From positions 32,695,061 to 32,759,060 of the forward strand of contig JANAVB010015600.1 in NCBI GenBank assembly GCA_029216955.1: DNA of 64,000 nt. Reading direction: 5' to 3'. This DNA comes from Iris pallida. Lineage: Eukaryota > Streptophyta > Magnoliopsida > Asparagales > Iridaceae. Below the pieces are notes generated by a model. It was given only the letters and a program-made list of their open reading frames with translations, was not told the DNA's origin and did not search any database. Positions 35,387-46,500 of the stretch are shown here, piece after piece; position 1 is the stretch's first letter; each line of letters starts with the position of its first letter. Both the position numbers and the translations under genes were made by a program.

Positions 35387-35799
35387 TTACACAAGTCCTC
35401 TCAAGTAATGGCATAAAGACCACTTTAATTATCAACACATGCAACACTTCTCAATCTTGCTAACAGTCGCGGTAGGAACTATAATAGCTTGCACCCAATA
35501 CACGACGATAGCCAAAATGATCGATCTTACAACAAACTCAATTTGACCCCTAAATGAAAGCGTATGAGCCTTCTAGTCTTCCAATCGCTTCCGGATGTAG
35601 TTGATAGTCCTATTGCAGTCAAAATTTATTGTAGGGTATGTTCCAAATACTTGATAGGCAACTACCCCTCCTCCATGCATGCACAGTAGAGCATGCCAGA
35701 GCTCTCTGTTAGGATATATTTTATTAAAATAAATCATACTCTTATCCCGTTTGAGTTGCAACCCAGATAGCTCTCTAAACACTCTCAACCACGACGTTG

Positions 35800-35800
<1 letters not shown>
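35387..35800 (-). pseudogene. LINE (L1-type) reverse transcriptase remnant, 5' piece
   Basis: The minus-strand frame reads LSGLQLKRDKSMIYFNKIYP, then a GTYPTINFD segment (normally LGT/LG.PL in RT), IRKRLED and HTLSFRGQIEFVVRSIILAI, VVYWVQAIIVPTATVSKIEK. These are the post-catalytic RT blocks of plant LINEs (SGLQ.N..KS, LGTYLTP, LS..GR..LI.SV, YW...F.LP..V...IE). Stops follow. The upstream end runs into the AT microsatellite at 35803, so only the C-terminal RT region survives. Confidence 0.72.

Positions 35801-35802
<2 letters not shown>

Positions 35803-35868
<66 letters not shown>
35803..35868. repeat. (AT)n microsatellite
   Basis: About 66 bases of uninterrupted AT. It marks the border of the LINE fragment. 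The IYIYIY frames across it are meaningless. Confidence 0.97.
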
Positions 35869-35871
<3 letters not shown>

Positions 35872-35969
35872 TTTTTATTTATACTTGTCTTCTTTTCTGT
35901 CATAGTTGTAAAGATCGTCTAAACTTGCAAGTAAGTCATCTCCACGTTAGGAGAATGAAGTGGACTTCT

Positions 35970-36877
35970 TGTTGGTGTTTTTGCCTTTGGACTAGAAAAG
36001 ATAGTCCCACATCGGCTACACCAAATGGTGAGTATCTCAATATAATGCATTGCTTGTGTTGAGGTATGCACATGAGGTGTAGTGGGGCACAAGTTTGTGC
36101 CATGTGAAAGTATTTTCCTAGAAGGAAAAAGGATTAAATCCAACAAGGATGCAAGTTAATTTTTGTTGTGCGGGCTCGGACTCGGACACGGACTTCAGGA
36201 TGTCTCGTGCATGCACGGGAGTGTTCGGGGGGTAGGCATGGACTGGCACACTTCTATGCTGATTGTGGGATGATCTAAAATATCAAACTCTATTTTTGAG
36301 TATTGGTATTTTAGTCCCACATCGGATAGGAGAAGAGGTGAAGTCTCAACTCCACTCTATAAATAGAGCCCCTTGGCCTCCTTTGAGAGATACACCAAGA
36401 AGAGAGTTGAGGGAGTCTGTTAAGTCCAGGAAGCCCGTTCAAGTCTCAAATATTGACTTATGAGCGTTCCAGAAGTTCTTCGTGAACTTGCTAGTTCCTG
36501 GAAGCTGTTCATGCTCGTGTGGGGCGAATAAAGCTTTGAGCAACGGTGGTTCATTCACCCCAGCAGGAGTTATCTCATCTTCGTCAGTCATCTTCTTTGT
36601 TGGTTCTGTCAGGATTCTATTAACGCACCTTCGGTGAAGTGTTTGCGTTGATATTATCAGAATTCTGTTTGTGCACCTTCTGTGAAGGGTAGCACTTGTG
36701 GAATTTCTCTTACGTACCTTCTATGAAGTGTTACGTTCTGTGCACCTTCTGTGAAGGGTAGCACTTATGGGATTTTACTACGTACCTTTGGTGAAGTGTT
36801 ACGTAATAATGATTGTTTGTACAATTGTTACGATATTTCAGTTATCCATCGAAAAAAATTGTGCCTCGGCACCAACA
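35970..36877 (+). repeat. copia 5' LTR
   Basis: Starts TGTTGG. I place the end at 36877 because CCAACA there is the inverted complement of the start; the interrupted 3' LTR cannot confirm this, and TTTCA at 36840 is an alternative. It includes a TATA box, and in the downstream part a 70-bp unit repeated about twice (CACCTTCTGTGAAGGGTAGC at about 36677 and 36741). No TGGTATCAGAGC primer site follows either end. Confidence 0.75.
36358..36365 (+). promoter_or_regulatory. TATA box of the copia 5' LTR
   Basis: TATAAATA in the context CCACTCTATAAATAGAGCC, about 390 bases into the LTR, preceded by two GTCCCACATCGG motifs. The same box is at 42197-42204 in the 3' LTR. Probable Pol II start about 30 bases downstream. 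Confidence 0.75.
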
Positions 36878-36899
36878 ATCTCAAAGCTTTATTGAGAAG

Positions 36900-37829
36900 A
36901 TGGATAATTCTTGTGCTTCGCTCATCGATACCGGCTTTAACAAGTTGGAAAAATTCGATGGCGAACACTTCCAGATATGGAGACAAAAGGTCACTTTAAA
37001 TCTTCAACTCGTAAATGTTGATCACGTGCTGTCAGAAGAAGAACCGATCGTTTCAACCACTGGATCTGCTGCGGCTGTGGCCGCTGCTACGACCAAGCAA
37101 GCGAAGTGGAAGAGAGAAAACAGTATATGCAAACTACTGATACTCAATTCCATGGAAGACTCTTTGGCAGAGTCCTACTCCAAGAAGACATCTGCCAAAG
37201 AGATATGGGACTCCTTGGGAAAGCTCTATAAAGATGACGAGAACCGGTCCAAGATCTTCATGGTAGAAAAATACCACAAGTGGACCTTCGAAGACGAGAA
37301 GGCGATGCTGCCCCAAGTGAAGGAGTTTCTGAAGTTGCGTCAGAAATTTGAAGACGAGAACATGCCCCTCGTCGACAAGTTTGTCGTTGGAGGGATCGTC
37401 GCGAAACTTCCTACAGAATGGAGCAACTTCTATGCAAGGATGCATCGAAAGAAGATAGAAATTAGCTTGGAAGATTTCTTGCAAGAGATCCATGTTGAGA
37501 ACGAGATGCGCTCTCAACAGAAGATGGATACTCTTTCCAAACAAATGGCGAAGGCAAATCTGGTCCAAACCAGAGAGTACCAGGGGAAGCAGGCTGCTTC
37601 TCATCGCAAAAAGAAGGACTTCACGAATCTGAAAGCGAAGGGTCCTGCTTTCAAGCAGCAGAAGTCCAAGTCCCATGTGACTTGCTTCAATTATGGCAAG
37701 AAGGGCCACTACAAATACGAATGCAAGTCCAAGCCCAAAGAACAAGGTGAGCCTAGTAAGGTTTCTATGATTACTAATCTAGTTGCCATGATAGCACAGG
37801 TTGCAACTGTGGGGGCTGACTTGGACTAG
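36900..37829 (+). CDS. gag: copia gag (nucleocapsid polyprotein part)
   Basis: A 309-codon open frame from MDNSCASLIDTGFNKLEKFD to a TAG at 37827-37829. I chose ATG 36900 because KFDGEHFQIWRQKV, the usual start of the copia gag homology, follows directly; the frame is open further upstream into the LTR. The UBN2/retrotran_gag region spans about residues 15-230. A CCHC zinc knuckle lies near residue 262 but reads C-F-N-Y-(GKKG)-H-(YKYE)-C, so the second Cys is Tyr (codon 37692-37694). The TAG separates gag from the protease start WIDTGATCH. In most copia elements gag and pol are one frame, so the stop is either a mutation or a readthrough site. Confidence 0.85.
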   Translation: MDNSCASLIDTGFNKLEKFDGEHFQIWRQKVTLNLQLVNVDHVLSEEEPIVSTTGSAAAVAAATTKQAKWKRENSICKLLILNSMEDSLAESYSKKTSAKEIWDSLGKLYKDDENRSKIFMVEKYHKWTFEDEKAMLPQVKEFLKLRQKFEDENMPLVDKFVVGGIVAKLPTEWSNFYARMHRKKIEISLEDFLQEIHVENEMRSQQKMDTLSKQMAKANLVQTREYQGKQAASHRKKKDFTNLKAKGPAFKQQKSKSHVTCFNYGKKGHYKYECKSKPKEQGEPSKVSMITNLVAMIAQVATVGADLD

Positions 37830-40743
37830 TGGATAGACACTGGTGCGACCTGCCATGTCTGTTCAGACAAAGGCTGGTTCATCTCTTATGAGCCAACTTC
37901 AGAGAAGGTCATAATGGTAAACCAGGCACAAGCTGAAGTACTGGGGATCGGGATGGTGGAGCTGAAACTCACATCGGGGAACACTCTGATGCTTCAAGGT
38001 GTGAAGCATGTTCCAGTAATTGCTAAGAACCTGATCTCTGGAAGTCTGCTCTGTAACGCAGGCTTGAGGATGGACATCAATGCTGGCCAGTTGGTGATGT
38101 CCAAGAAGGGTACATTCTTCGCGAAAGCTTTCCAAACTGAAGGAACTTGTTGTAACCCAGCATGATAATATAAATGCAATCACTTTTTCTGATTATTCTC
38201 TTGAGTTGTGGCATAATAGGCTAGGACATGTTCATTGTAAAAGGATTAACAGAATGTCTAGTCTAGGACTTATCTCCAAGTGTGGGGGTAAGGTAGAGAA
38301 ATACGAAGTATGTGCTCAGACGAAGATCACAAGGAAACCCTTTCACAGGGTCCATCGAAGCACAGATCTTCTGGAGTTGGTTCACTCAGATATCTGTGAC
38401 TTCAAACAATTCTCTACAAAGGCGGGATGAAGTATTTCATTACTTTCATCGATGACTTCTCAAAGTATGCTTTCGTCTACTTGCTCAAGTCTAAAGACGA
38501 AGCATTCGAGAAGTTCAAGGAGTTCAGGGCCAAGGCTGAGCGGCAAACTGGACAACAACTCAAGAGGTTAAGGAGTGATCGAGGCGGGGAGTATCGGTCT
38601 CATGAATTCTTATCATTCTGCAAAGAACATGGAATCATCAATGAGACAACGGCTCCGTACTCTCCTCAATCCAACAGAGTAGCATAAAGGAAGAACAGAA
38701 CGTTGACAGAGATGGTGAACTCCATGCTGTTGACTGCGGGTCTTCCAAAGTGTTACTGGGGAGAAGCTGCACTAACGGCAACGTTCATTCTGAACAGAGT
38801 GCCATATGCAACTTCCGACATAACTCCTCATGAACTCTGGTTCAAAGTCAGACCTAACTTGAATGTCATTCGAGTGTGGGGGTGTATGGCTTATGTGAAG
38901 CTCCCAGATCTGAAGATTCAGAAGCTGGGGACAAGGACTACGAAGGCGATCTTCTTGGGGTATGCCGAGAAGAGTGATGCTCGGAGATTCCTTGATATCG
39001 AGTCAAACCATATTATCGAATCTCGCGATGCTGAATACTTTGAAGACAAAGGGTAGAAAGCAAACAGAAGTCTTTAATGAACCAGTAGTCCAAGATGAAG
39101 CTGTCGTCAAGGAGACACCAGCTGAACCAGAACTCGCTGAGCCGTCAACTAAGCGAACGAGGAGGCCGAAAGACTTCGAAGATGACTTTGTCACCTATCA
39201 TGTAGAAGCAGATCCGCTTACCTATGATGAGGCAATGAAGACCAGAGATGCTGTATTCTGGAAGGAGGCGATAGACAACGAGATTGACTCAATCACCTCC
39301 AACAACACATGGGTATTGGTTGACCTGCCAGAAAGACCCATCGGATGCAAATGGATCTTCAAGAAGAAGATGAAAGCAGATGGAACCATTGACAAGTTCA
39401 AGGCCAGGCTAGTGGCCAAGGGATTTGCTTAGAAGCAGGGGATCGACTACTTTGACACTTATGCTCCAGTAGCTCGGATGACAACCATCAGATTGTTAAT
39501 TGCTCTAGCAGCAATACACAAGCTGGTGATACATCAGATGGATGTGAAAACGGTATTCCTTAATGGCGAGCTGACCGAAGAGATCTACATGCAACAACCA
39601 GAAGATTTTATCGTCAGAGATCTGGAAGACAAAGTCTGCAAGTTGATGAAGTCTCTGTATGGTTTGAAACAAGCTCCCAAAATATGGCATGAGAAGTTTG
39701 ACAAAGTAATAAGGTCAAATGGCTACAGGGTCAGTGAAACAGACAAATGTGTCTATACGAAGTTTGCTGACGGAAGAGGAGTAATCGTATGTCTTTACGT
39801 GGACGACATGCTAATCCTAGGTACGAATTTAAGCTGCGTCACAGAGACAAAGAAATTCCTCTCGACCAAGTTCAGTATGAAGGACTTGGGGGATGCCGAC
39901 GTAATCTTGGGGCTCAAGATCATCCGGACAGACACTGGAATAGCGCTATCACAATCTCATTATATTGAGAAGATGCTCACTCGCTACGGGTATCAAGATC
40001 TTCCTTTTATTGATACACCGTACCGGAGTGATCAGAAGCTGGAGCCAAATTCGAGAGAAAGCGTCAGGCAGTTGGAGTACGCTAGCATCATCGAAAGCTT
40101 GATGTACGCTACTACTGCTACAAGGCCTGACATAGCTTTTGCAGTGGGAATGCTGAGTCGGTTCATTAGCAATCCAGGTGTTGAGCATTGAAAAGCTGTG
40201 AAGCGTGTTATGAGATATCTCAAGAAAACTCAGACATATGCACTTTTCTACAGCGGAGATCCGTCAGTAGTGGAAGGCTTCAGTGATGCTAGCTGGTGTT
40301 CAGATATGGAGAGCGAGTATTCCACAGGTGGATTCGTATTCGCCATGGGCGGAGCTGCTATATCGTGGAAGTCAAAGAAGCAGACTATATTATCTCGCTC
40401 CTCCATGGAATCTGAATTCTTTGCATTAGATGCTGCTGCAGATGAAGCAGAGTGGCTTCGGAAGCTCATGTATGATCTTCCGGTGGTTGGGGCTCAGATA
40501 CCGACAATACCGATATACTGTGACAACCAGGCGGCAACAGCAGTGGCATCAAATAAACTCTTCAACGGGAAGAAGAGAACGGTACGGTTGAAGCACAGAG
40601 CAGTACACGATCTTATCAAGAGAGGTGTTATTGCAGTGATTGATGTTCGGAGTCAGGAGAACCTGGCGGATCCGTTCACCAAGGGCCTCAAGCGCCAGCT
40701 GGTCGATGACACAGCTTGTAAAATGGGCTTGAAGGCATTCTGA
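37830..40743 (+). pseudogene. pol: copia pol (protease, integrase, RT, RNase H), disabled
   Basis: In order: protease (WIDTGATCH; 37830 on), GAG-pre-integrase (LWHNRLGH..C..C; about 38200), integrase core (ITFIDDFSKYAFVYLL, SDRGGEY), then RT (NTWVLVDLP, QMDVKTVFLNGELTEEIYM, SLYGLKQAP, YVDDMLI at 39796-39816) and RNase H (SDASWCSDMESEYSTGG, YCDNQAA, ADPFTKGL) to a stop at 40741-40743. Damage: frameshifts near 38150, 38425 and 39050; TAA at 38685-38687 where NRVAERKNR-type motifs have the catalytic Glu; TAG at 39430-39432 (probably CAG); TGA at 40189-40191 (probably TGG). RT and RNase H motifs are otherwise conserved, so inactivation looks recent. Confidence 0.93.
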
Positions 40744-41794
40744 TATTGTGTTATTACATTCCTACCATAAAGTTTTATGCTATTAGTTCAAAGAAAAATC
40801 TACTAGGCATCTAGCTTTTGGTTCAAGGAAGGACTATTAACCAGAAGAATATCAGGAACGGTAGGTACTTGTCCTATGTGACATGGAGAGGTTACGGACC
40901 TACAACCACTGTTGTCTACTATTATTTTCTGCGGAAAATGGATCCTGTGGGAAGGTTGGCTTAAATGCCTTAATGAGTTCTCAGGCAGAGTGAATGCCTG
41001 GAGTGCTTTACAGGAAGAACGGTAGCGCAGTACTACAAGGAGTGTAACTCCATGCTACAGTGGGGTGACTACACCATGAGGTTCCCAGGTAGGGGTAATG
41101 CCTCGACTTTGCAAGCCAAGTCACAGCGGAGTAGCACCGCAAATAGGCAGGTAGGCTAATGCTGTATGATAATCATAATAAAGAGAGGTAGACAGCACTA
41201 CAAAGAGGACGATGTCCTCATATTACAGTGGCATGACACTACGAAGAGGTACCAGGTAGGGTAAAGCCTCGGCTTTGCGAGCCATGTCATAGCAGCGTAA
41301 CACCGCACGGAAGCGCAAGGCTTCATGCTGGGTAGTTTGGCACTACAAAGAGGCCTGTGACCTCTTGCTACAGTAGTATGACACTACGATGAGGTACCCA
41401 GATGGGGTAAAGCCTCGGCTTTAAGCCATGTCATAGCGACGTAGCACCGCAAAGAAGCGCAATGCTTCATGCCATGACTCTTTATAAAGAACTCACCTAT
41501 AGTGTATGGACAGAGATATCAGGCTGTCTCTTGAGGGTAAACTTGTAGACGCCCAAAAAAAATATACACTGAAACCAGGCTGGCACAAGGCCTTCAATGT
41601 GCAGCCAGAAGCATAGTTGATGTCATTATGTGAGTAGGATGAATTGCAGTTATGGTGCAGAATTCAAGGCTTAGTCCATTCTTGTATCATGCTGTTATTT
41701 AACCTATGCGGGAAGATTCAAGTCGTAGCGACATCTCTCCTAATGCATGATGGGCAGTAACTGTGGGGAACGCTCAACCCATATATTGAGATAT
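40744..41794 (+). repeat. copia 3' non-coding region with tandem units of about 135 bp
   Basis: Between the RNase H stop and the polypurine tract. From about 41030 to 41475 a unit recurs three times or more with the blocks GGTA(A)(T/A)GCCTCG, CTTTG(C)(A/G)AGCCA(A/T)GTCA, TAGCACCGCA and GAGGTACC. No open frame. The repetition is unusual for a copia 3' region. Confidence 0.8.
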
Positions 41795-41802
41795 GTGGGG
41801 GA
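41795..41802 (+). other. copia polypurine tract
   Basis: GTGGGGGA just before the TGTTGG start of the 3' LTR, as in most plant copia elements. Confidence 0.85.
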
Positions 41803-41803
41803 T

Positions 41804-42393
41804 TGTTGGTGTTTTTGCCTTGGACTAGAAAAGATAGTCCCACATCGGCTACACCAAATGGTGAGTATCTCAATATAATGCATTGCTTGTGTTGAGGTGT
41901 GCACATGAGGTGTAGTGGGGCACAAGTTTGTGCCATATGGAAGTATTTTTCTAGAAGGAAAAAGGATTAAATCCAACAAGGATGCAAGTTAATTTTTGTT
42001 GTGCGGACTCGGACTCGGACTCGGACACGGACTCCAGGATGTCTCGTGCATGCACGGGAGTGTTCGGGGGGTAGGCATGGACTGGCACACTTCTATGCTG
42101 ATTGTGGGATGATCTAAAATATCAAACTCTATTTTTGAGTATTGGTATTTTAGTCCCACATCGGATAGGAGAAGCGGTGAAGTCTCAACTCCACTCTATA
42201 AATAGAGCCTCTTGGCCTCCTTTGAGAGATGCACCAAGAAGAGAGTTGAGGGAGTCTGTTAAGTCCAGGAAGCCCGTTCAAGTCTCAAATATTGGCTTAC
42301 GAGCGTTCCAGAAGTTCTTCGTGAACTTGCTGGTTCCTGGAAGCTGTTCGTGCTCGTGTGGGGTGAATAAAGCTTTGAGCAACGGTGGTTCAT
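41804..42393 (+). repeat. copia 3' LTR, truncated by CACTA-D insertion
   Basis: It matches the 5' LTR from 35970 on, with a short CGGACT expansion near 42006 and the TATA box at 42197-42204. It breaks off at CAT (42391-42393), where the 5' LTR continues TCACCCCAGC. CAT is the predicted 3-bp duplication of CACTA-D. Confidence 0.93.
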
Positions 42394-42838
42394 CACTACT
42401 AAAATCTGTCAATTCAGCGACGCGTAAAGACGTCGCTAAAAAGGAAAATTACGTCGCTAATTACTATTAGCGACGTCATTAGCGACGTTTTCAAGTAGTC
42501 GAGATTAACCTAGTCGCTAAACAAGGAAACGTCGCCATACGTCGCTATTGCGACGAGCTTTAGCGACGTGTCAACGTCGCTAATATAGCGACTGCCAGCG
42601 ACATAAAACGTCATAATATACCGACGTAAACTAGCGACGTTGAGCGACTCTCTCTCGCATCGATGCTGACCTGGCATGAAAGCGATATGGCGACGTTCTG
42701 CGACTTTCCTACGTCGCTACGTTACCGACGTTTACCGACGATCAGCGACGATTTTACTTACAGTTAGCGACGTAATTAGCGACGTTTCTTTCGTCGCTGA
42801 CCGTCGGTAATCGTCGCTGAACGTCGCTAATATTAAAA
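42394..42838 (-). repeat. CACTA-D terminal repeat and subterminal array
   Basis: Many TTAGCGACGT, ACGTCGCTAA and CCGACGT units in both orientations, ending in an A-rich tract before CACTA-E. Confidence 0.92.
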
Positions 42839-42859
42839 AAAAATAAAAAAAATACAGTA

Positions 42860-43110
42860 CACTACAAAAAAAGTGACCTTTTGGGACAACAAAAAAATGT
42901 CATAATAAATAGGTTTACCGTCCAAACTACTATTTGGGACGGTCTTTAGGATGGCAATGGGTGGTCTTATTAGGTTGGCGTGGCAAAAAGTTAAATGACG
43001 GATATTTGCCGTCCCAAATACTTATAAAGGACTGTTAAACTCCCGTCCCAAAAGGTTTCAAAATTACAAATTCTGCAGGACAGTTTATAAATCTGTCCCA
43101 AAAAATACGT
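42860..43110. repeat. CACTA-E left subterminal array
   Basis: GGGACGG, GTCCCAAA and GTCCCAAAAG motifs in both orientations. Confidence 0.88.
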
Positions 43111-43419
43111 TCCAAAAACTTAATCCTCCTCCTATTTGTATATGAAATATACAATTAAATTTTATATAGAATAAAAATCACACAGAACTATTTAATCGCA
43201 AATGCATTATGGTAGCTGCAACATTAAGACAAGAAATTTTTATAAAACATTTAGAAGTCATATCCAACTGTTTACAAAATAAAACAAAAGTTTACATCAC
43301 GTCGAATCTTTCCCCCATAACATAAAATTCATATCCCATTATTTACAAAATGAAAGTTTACATCACGTCGATAGCCGCATGTGCATGTCAAACGTACCAT
43401 CTGCAGCCTTCTTTGGAGC

Positions 43420-43548
43420 AGCCTTCTGTGAAGGAGTTACACGACAGCAGATGGCGGTCCTCGAGAGAATCGCCAATTCAGTGAAAGCCTCCTTCTATCT
43501 CTTCAGAACAATTTCTAAAGCAACACCATCCACAACAAATGCCAAGTC
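43420..43548 (-). pseudogene. Captured exon of an ALA2-like P4-ATPase (phospholipid flippase)
   Basis: After a splice acceptor (TTTCCTCAG, ending 43549) the minus-strand frame reads DLAFVVDGVALEIVLKR, a stop, then KEAFTELAILSRTAICCRVT, PSQKA. The block with AICCRVTPSQKA is the conserved P-domain region just before the GDGGND hinge of plant aminophospholipid ATPases, closest to the ALA2 type from memory. The exon breaks off at QKA and is joined to unrelated sequence. The in-frame TAG confirms a non-functional copy. The complete gene would encode some 1100 residues; this is under 5%. Confidence 0.85.
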
Positions 43549-46500
43549 CTGAGGAAACAAAGAAATAAGGGCAAAGTTCTTCATGGGAGTAAAAGATTCA
43601 GCTGAAGTATGACTTGATAGTTTTGAGAGAAACTACAGATGCAAAAGGGCATGCCAAATTGAGAAAAGCAAACAAGCATACATGACCATGGGTAATGTGA
43701 ACACAATGAAATTTTGAACACCTAAACATTTAATAGATACACTGATAAAAAACAAAAGGCTGTCACACATTTAAAAAAAAAAAGAACTGCTAAACATGAA
43801 GTTGATAAAACAACAATGACAGTTTTAAGTGTACAATCAAAGAGCTACAATCACCTGAATTTTCTCTCTTTCTGCCAGCTCTCTCGCTGAGGAGGTTTTT
43901 CAATGTATAATGCTTTGGAAGTGGATCTAGGATTATGATGTGACTTCTTTTCAGAGAGGTCCTTTTATGTAAAATGCTTTGGAAGTTTTAGTCATGGAAA
44001 TGGAAATCCTCAGCTTCATGGTACCTTTCTTAAAATGCTTTGGAAGACCAAAACACTATTAGTTGAGCATGAGTCCTGTCAGACCTATGAGACTAGACTT
44101 GGGTATAGCATTCTGCCTCTTTCTAGATGTGTGGGCCTCAAGCATAGTATAATGCTTGAACATGAATAGGTTTAAATAGTGCTGGGAACGAAATTAGGGA
44201 TCTAAATAGTCGATATGCACTGTGGCATATCATGAAATTGAATATTCACATCCATCATAATTTAGGTCTATGTTTGGCACATGAAGGTGCTACTGTGCTT
44301 ATATCGTTAAGGCTTCCTTCTATATGCAGTCATGGAAAGTAGAACAAGTGGCTTTATCTTTGCTACATACATTTATAAAACCCGAAATATCTTTTGTACA
44401 AGATTGTTACTTTTCCAATGTAACCTTTATTATTATTATCTCTCATGTTCATATTTGGAAGTGTATCTATTTTTATTATATCAGTCTTATGTATCAACTG
44501 TCCTATCTATCCAACATTAATTGAGTTAGCTACGCTACTAAGAGTAAATTTCTTCTATGCAAACTAGTAGATGACTTGAACAAGCTTATTCTAACCTTAA
44601 TAGCCAAATAAAAAGTTCTGATACCAAACTTATCTAATGACTTTGAAGTTACTTAGCTGTGGATGCATTCCTGTTTGTTTCATTATATATGTAATTTTGC
44701 ACTAGCAACCTTTTTGTCTACCTTGCCCCTCCATAGTCGTCTGGACAATTACCTATGATAGGATATCTTACAAAATAATACCAGAACTGACTCATACAAA
44801 TAATAAGTTCCTATCTGAACAATAGGACTAACATCTAACAAACTCTTAACAATTGATGAACAGAACAAGGATTCCTATTTTGGACATTCCTAACTCGAGT
44901 TCAAAGACTCCTTACTAGCCTGGACAAGGAATAGTGGTCTAAACCAAAGTACTGAATGATCACATAAAGGTTAAACTAAATCTAAGGATACCCTAATGGC
45001 CAATGTGTATGGCACTACCCAAGAATGACGCCCAAAGTGAGAATTGATACTTCATTATTTGGATTGAATAAGGATGCAGGCCTCTATGAACTAAACATAT
45101 GAGAGATGGCTATAAAGGACTAACCCACAATATCTGAGATTAATCTAAGGATAAATATGATTCCTCTCTACTCACTAACACATCACCCTATAACTATCTA
45201 TTTGCATTCGCACATATATGGCAATGTGTAAAGGATACTCACTCCCTCACCTGTTTCACATCTAACCCTCATAATACACACCATTCTAATACATAAAAAT
45301 CACTAACACATAAGGATTTATACACAGTGCATGCAGGACACTCTCAACTGGACACTAACACTAGGATATGTAACTAATAGCTCACCAATATCTAACGCAT
45401 CTACTGACACATACAATGGTTCACCCTCTAACACTCTAGGATACATTGCCAACTGTCTAACATTCACATAAACTATCTAACCCCCTCCTTCTAACATGAC
45501 TAATACATTAATATATCATATATTAACACTCTCTGCTACTAGCAAGTCCTAATATACTAACAATACTCTAACACTCAAATTCCTAAATACCATTCCTAGG
45601 TATCCTAATCTGGACACTAAGATACTACCCTAAGATACACTATAGGATTCCCTACTAACATTCTATTCAACAAGATATGGCCAACTGCCTCTGGCCCCTG
45701 TTGCTGCTACAAGGCTCACTTTCTGACACTCTAACTACTATAAAACCAAACCTTCCTACCTGCACAAAGTAGGAACTACCATGGCTAAGTCCGTGCTACC
45801 ACTGCTGCCTCTTAGCAGTGTGGCTCTAGCTCTCTGCAGGAGCCTCAAGTGGCCCTATCCCTTTCTCTGCTGTTACTGCTAAAGCAAGGTTGGCCAAGGC
45901 AAGCCACTACCATTCTACTGATACACAAGTGAGTATCACAATAAAACTCTTTTACAAAGCACTAACACTCTCATCTCTTAAGCATTTACCTCACTAACAT
46001 TAAACTCTACTCCCAGTCCTAACTCAACACCCACACACACTCAATATCCTTGACCTCGACCCAGGCATTAAGCCACATATACTAAGTTTTTTGAACAATC
46101 AAATGAACAATGGGGCTTAAACCTATACATTTGATCCCCCTCTCCTGAACTCTTCCAAGGGACACACATCACATATATATACACACCCTCACCATCCCTT
46201 TACCTATACTCACATACACACAAACACTTCTCTCATCTCTCACTCTCTCCTAAACTCTAAGGACACAACATTGGATACCCTAACTAAACTAACTTAACAT
46301 TAACTCAACCAAGATACAAACATATACATATCTAATATTCTATCTGAGGCTAACTGAACCAACACACTAAGATACATCATTATTTATCTTAACTCATAAT
46401 CACTCATCTGATAAAAGGAAGGATGAACCCCCCCATGGAGATAGCCTACTTCTAAGGGCCAACTCCTACATGTCCTGCTACTGCTAATGGTTCAGTGGCC

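Larger units (their letters stand above)
35970..42393 (+). mobile_element. Ty1/copia retrotransposon, 3' LTR interrupted by CACTA-D
   Basis: The 5' LTR starts at 35970 and the 3' LTR at 41804 (both TGTTGGTGTTTTTGCC), with gag, protease, integrase, RT and RNase H between in copia order and a polypurine tract at 41795-41802. The 3' LTR stops at 42393 where CACTA-D begins; the 5' LTR shows what is missing (the part after GGTGGTTCAT at about 36555). The remainder and the right-hand target duplication lie outside the window. The base before each LTR start is also T, so the exact boundary could be one base off. Pol is disabled. Confidence 0.95.

Noticed and set aside
34705..35394. 229-codon minus-strand frame in the Pack-MULE
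   Set aside because: Antisense of the GC-rich NPH3 fragment, which has the recognised domain on the plus strand.
35751..36062. Frame with IYIYIY repeat
   Set aside because: AT microsatellite translation.
37134..37745. 203-codon minus-strand frame
   Set aside because: Antisense of copia gag.
45012..45030. CACTACCCAAGAATGACG as a possible CACTA end
   Set aside because: No subterminal repeats follow and no partner end or duplication was found.
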